DNA from: Flavobacteriaceae bacterium UBA5079
GTDB taxonomy: Bacteria > Bacteroidota > Bacteroidia > Flavobacteriales > Flavobacteriaceae
Direction: 5' to 3'
Assembly: GCA_002414705.1 (NCBI GenBank)
Contig: DIAL01000069.1
Coordinates: 24,949-31,094 of the forward strand
Length of the DNA: 6,146 nt
Of the stretch, positions 5,946-6,146 are shown in pieces. The translations under genes were made by a program, and so were the position numbers. The notes under the pieces are model-generated. The model was not told where the DNA came from, did not search any database, and saw nothing but the letters and a program-made list of their open reading frames with translations. Position 1 is the first letter of the stretch. Every line of letters begins with the position of its first letter.

Positions 5946-6146
5946 CTAAAAATTGAGATTAAAATAAAAGTTATAGTTAATGCCAGGCATGAAGCGGTTT
6001 GCTACGCTCTGATAATTATCGTTGAATAGGTTCTTAATTTGAAACCCTAAAGCATATTGATTGTTTGCTCCTAAAGCATATTCAGCTCCAATATTGGAAA
6101 CCGTGTAAGCATCTATTGTGTATTTTGGATTGTTATCAGACAGTAT
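5946..6146 (-). CDS. TonB-dependent outer membrane receptor, C-terminal 66 residues
   Basis: The minus-strand frame is open from the window edge to a TAG at 5946-5948. It reads YTVSNIGAEYALG, then LGFQIKNLFNDNYQSVANR, then FMPGINYNFYFNLNF and stop. The NLFNDNYQ turn followed by a MPG-I-NY strand and a terminal aromatic residue is the classic end of a TonB-dependent receptor barrel, where the last phenylalanine is the signal for outer membrane assembly. E. coli BtuB ends in a comparable way (NLFDKDY then a GREY strand), but this tail alone cannot identify the ligand. The plug domain, TonB box and promoter lie beyond the right edge. The gene ends five bases before the lipoprotein start, without a terminator, so they form one operon. 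Confidence 0.92.
   Translation of the reverse strand: MLSDNNPKYTIDAYTVSNIGAEYALGANNQYALGFQIKNLFNDNYQSVANRFMPGINYNFYFNLNF

Overview
The window looks like chromosomal DNA of an AT-rich marine-type member of the Bacteroidota, most likely Flavobacteriaceae. Four things point there: a type IX secretion (T9SS) C-terminal sorting domain, a lipoprotein with an acidic patch right after the lipidated cysteine, a TonB-dependent receptor directly upstream of that lipoprotein, and start codons without Shine-Dalgarno sequences. No tRNA, rRNA, insertion sequence, CRISPR array or phage gene is visible. All recognisable proteins are envelope or secreted proteins.

Layout. Positions 1-1161 (+) hold the C-terminal part of an S41-family (C-terminal processing protease type) serine peptidase whose start lies left of the window. 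Positions 1162-1452 separate two convergent genes; this gap contains a 110-bp array of the heptamer GTTAGTT and a strong hairpin terminator that can serve both genes. Positions 1453-4545 (-) encode a 1030-residue secreted T9SS cargo protein. It has a signal peptide, five PPC-like beta-sandwich modules interleaved with three copies of a four-cysteine module, and a type A sorting domain. Positions 4546-4875 are non-coding and hold a weak promoter candidate, a 12-bp palindrome, a long AT-rich hairpin, and the terminator of the next gene. Positions 4876-5940 (-) encode a surface-type lipoprotein with a YncE/DUF5074-like beta-propeller. Positions 5946-6146 (-) are the last 66 codons of a TonB-dependent receptor, ending five bases before the lipoprotein gene.

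How they fit together. The receptor and propeller lipoprotein form one transcription unit that resembles BtuB/BtuG-type vitamin B12 capture pairs of Bacteroidota. That assignment is inference from architecture and order; no riboswitch or other B12 gene falls inside the window. The large T9SS protein is a separate unit, bounded by terminators on both sides, and is probably an adhesin or matrix-like surface protein. The S41 peptidase is on the opposite strand and has no visible functional link to the others.

The most unusual observations are the near absence of lysine and arginine from about 935 residues of the T9SS protein (three in total, with one run of 520 residues lacking both), the thrice-repeated four-cysteine module, the heptamer array in the 3' region of the peptidase gene, and the near-perfect hairpin at 4685-4737. 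I do not see a clear new multi-gene system here.
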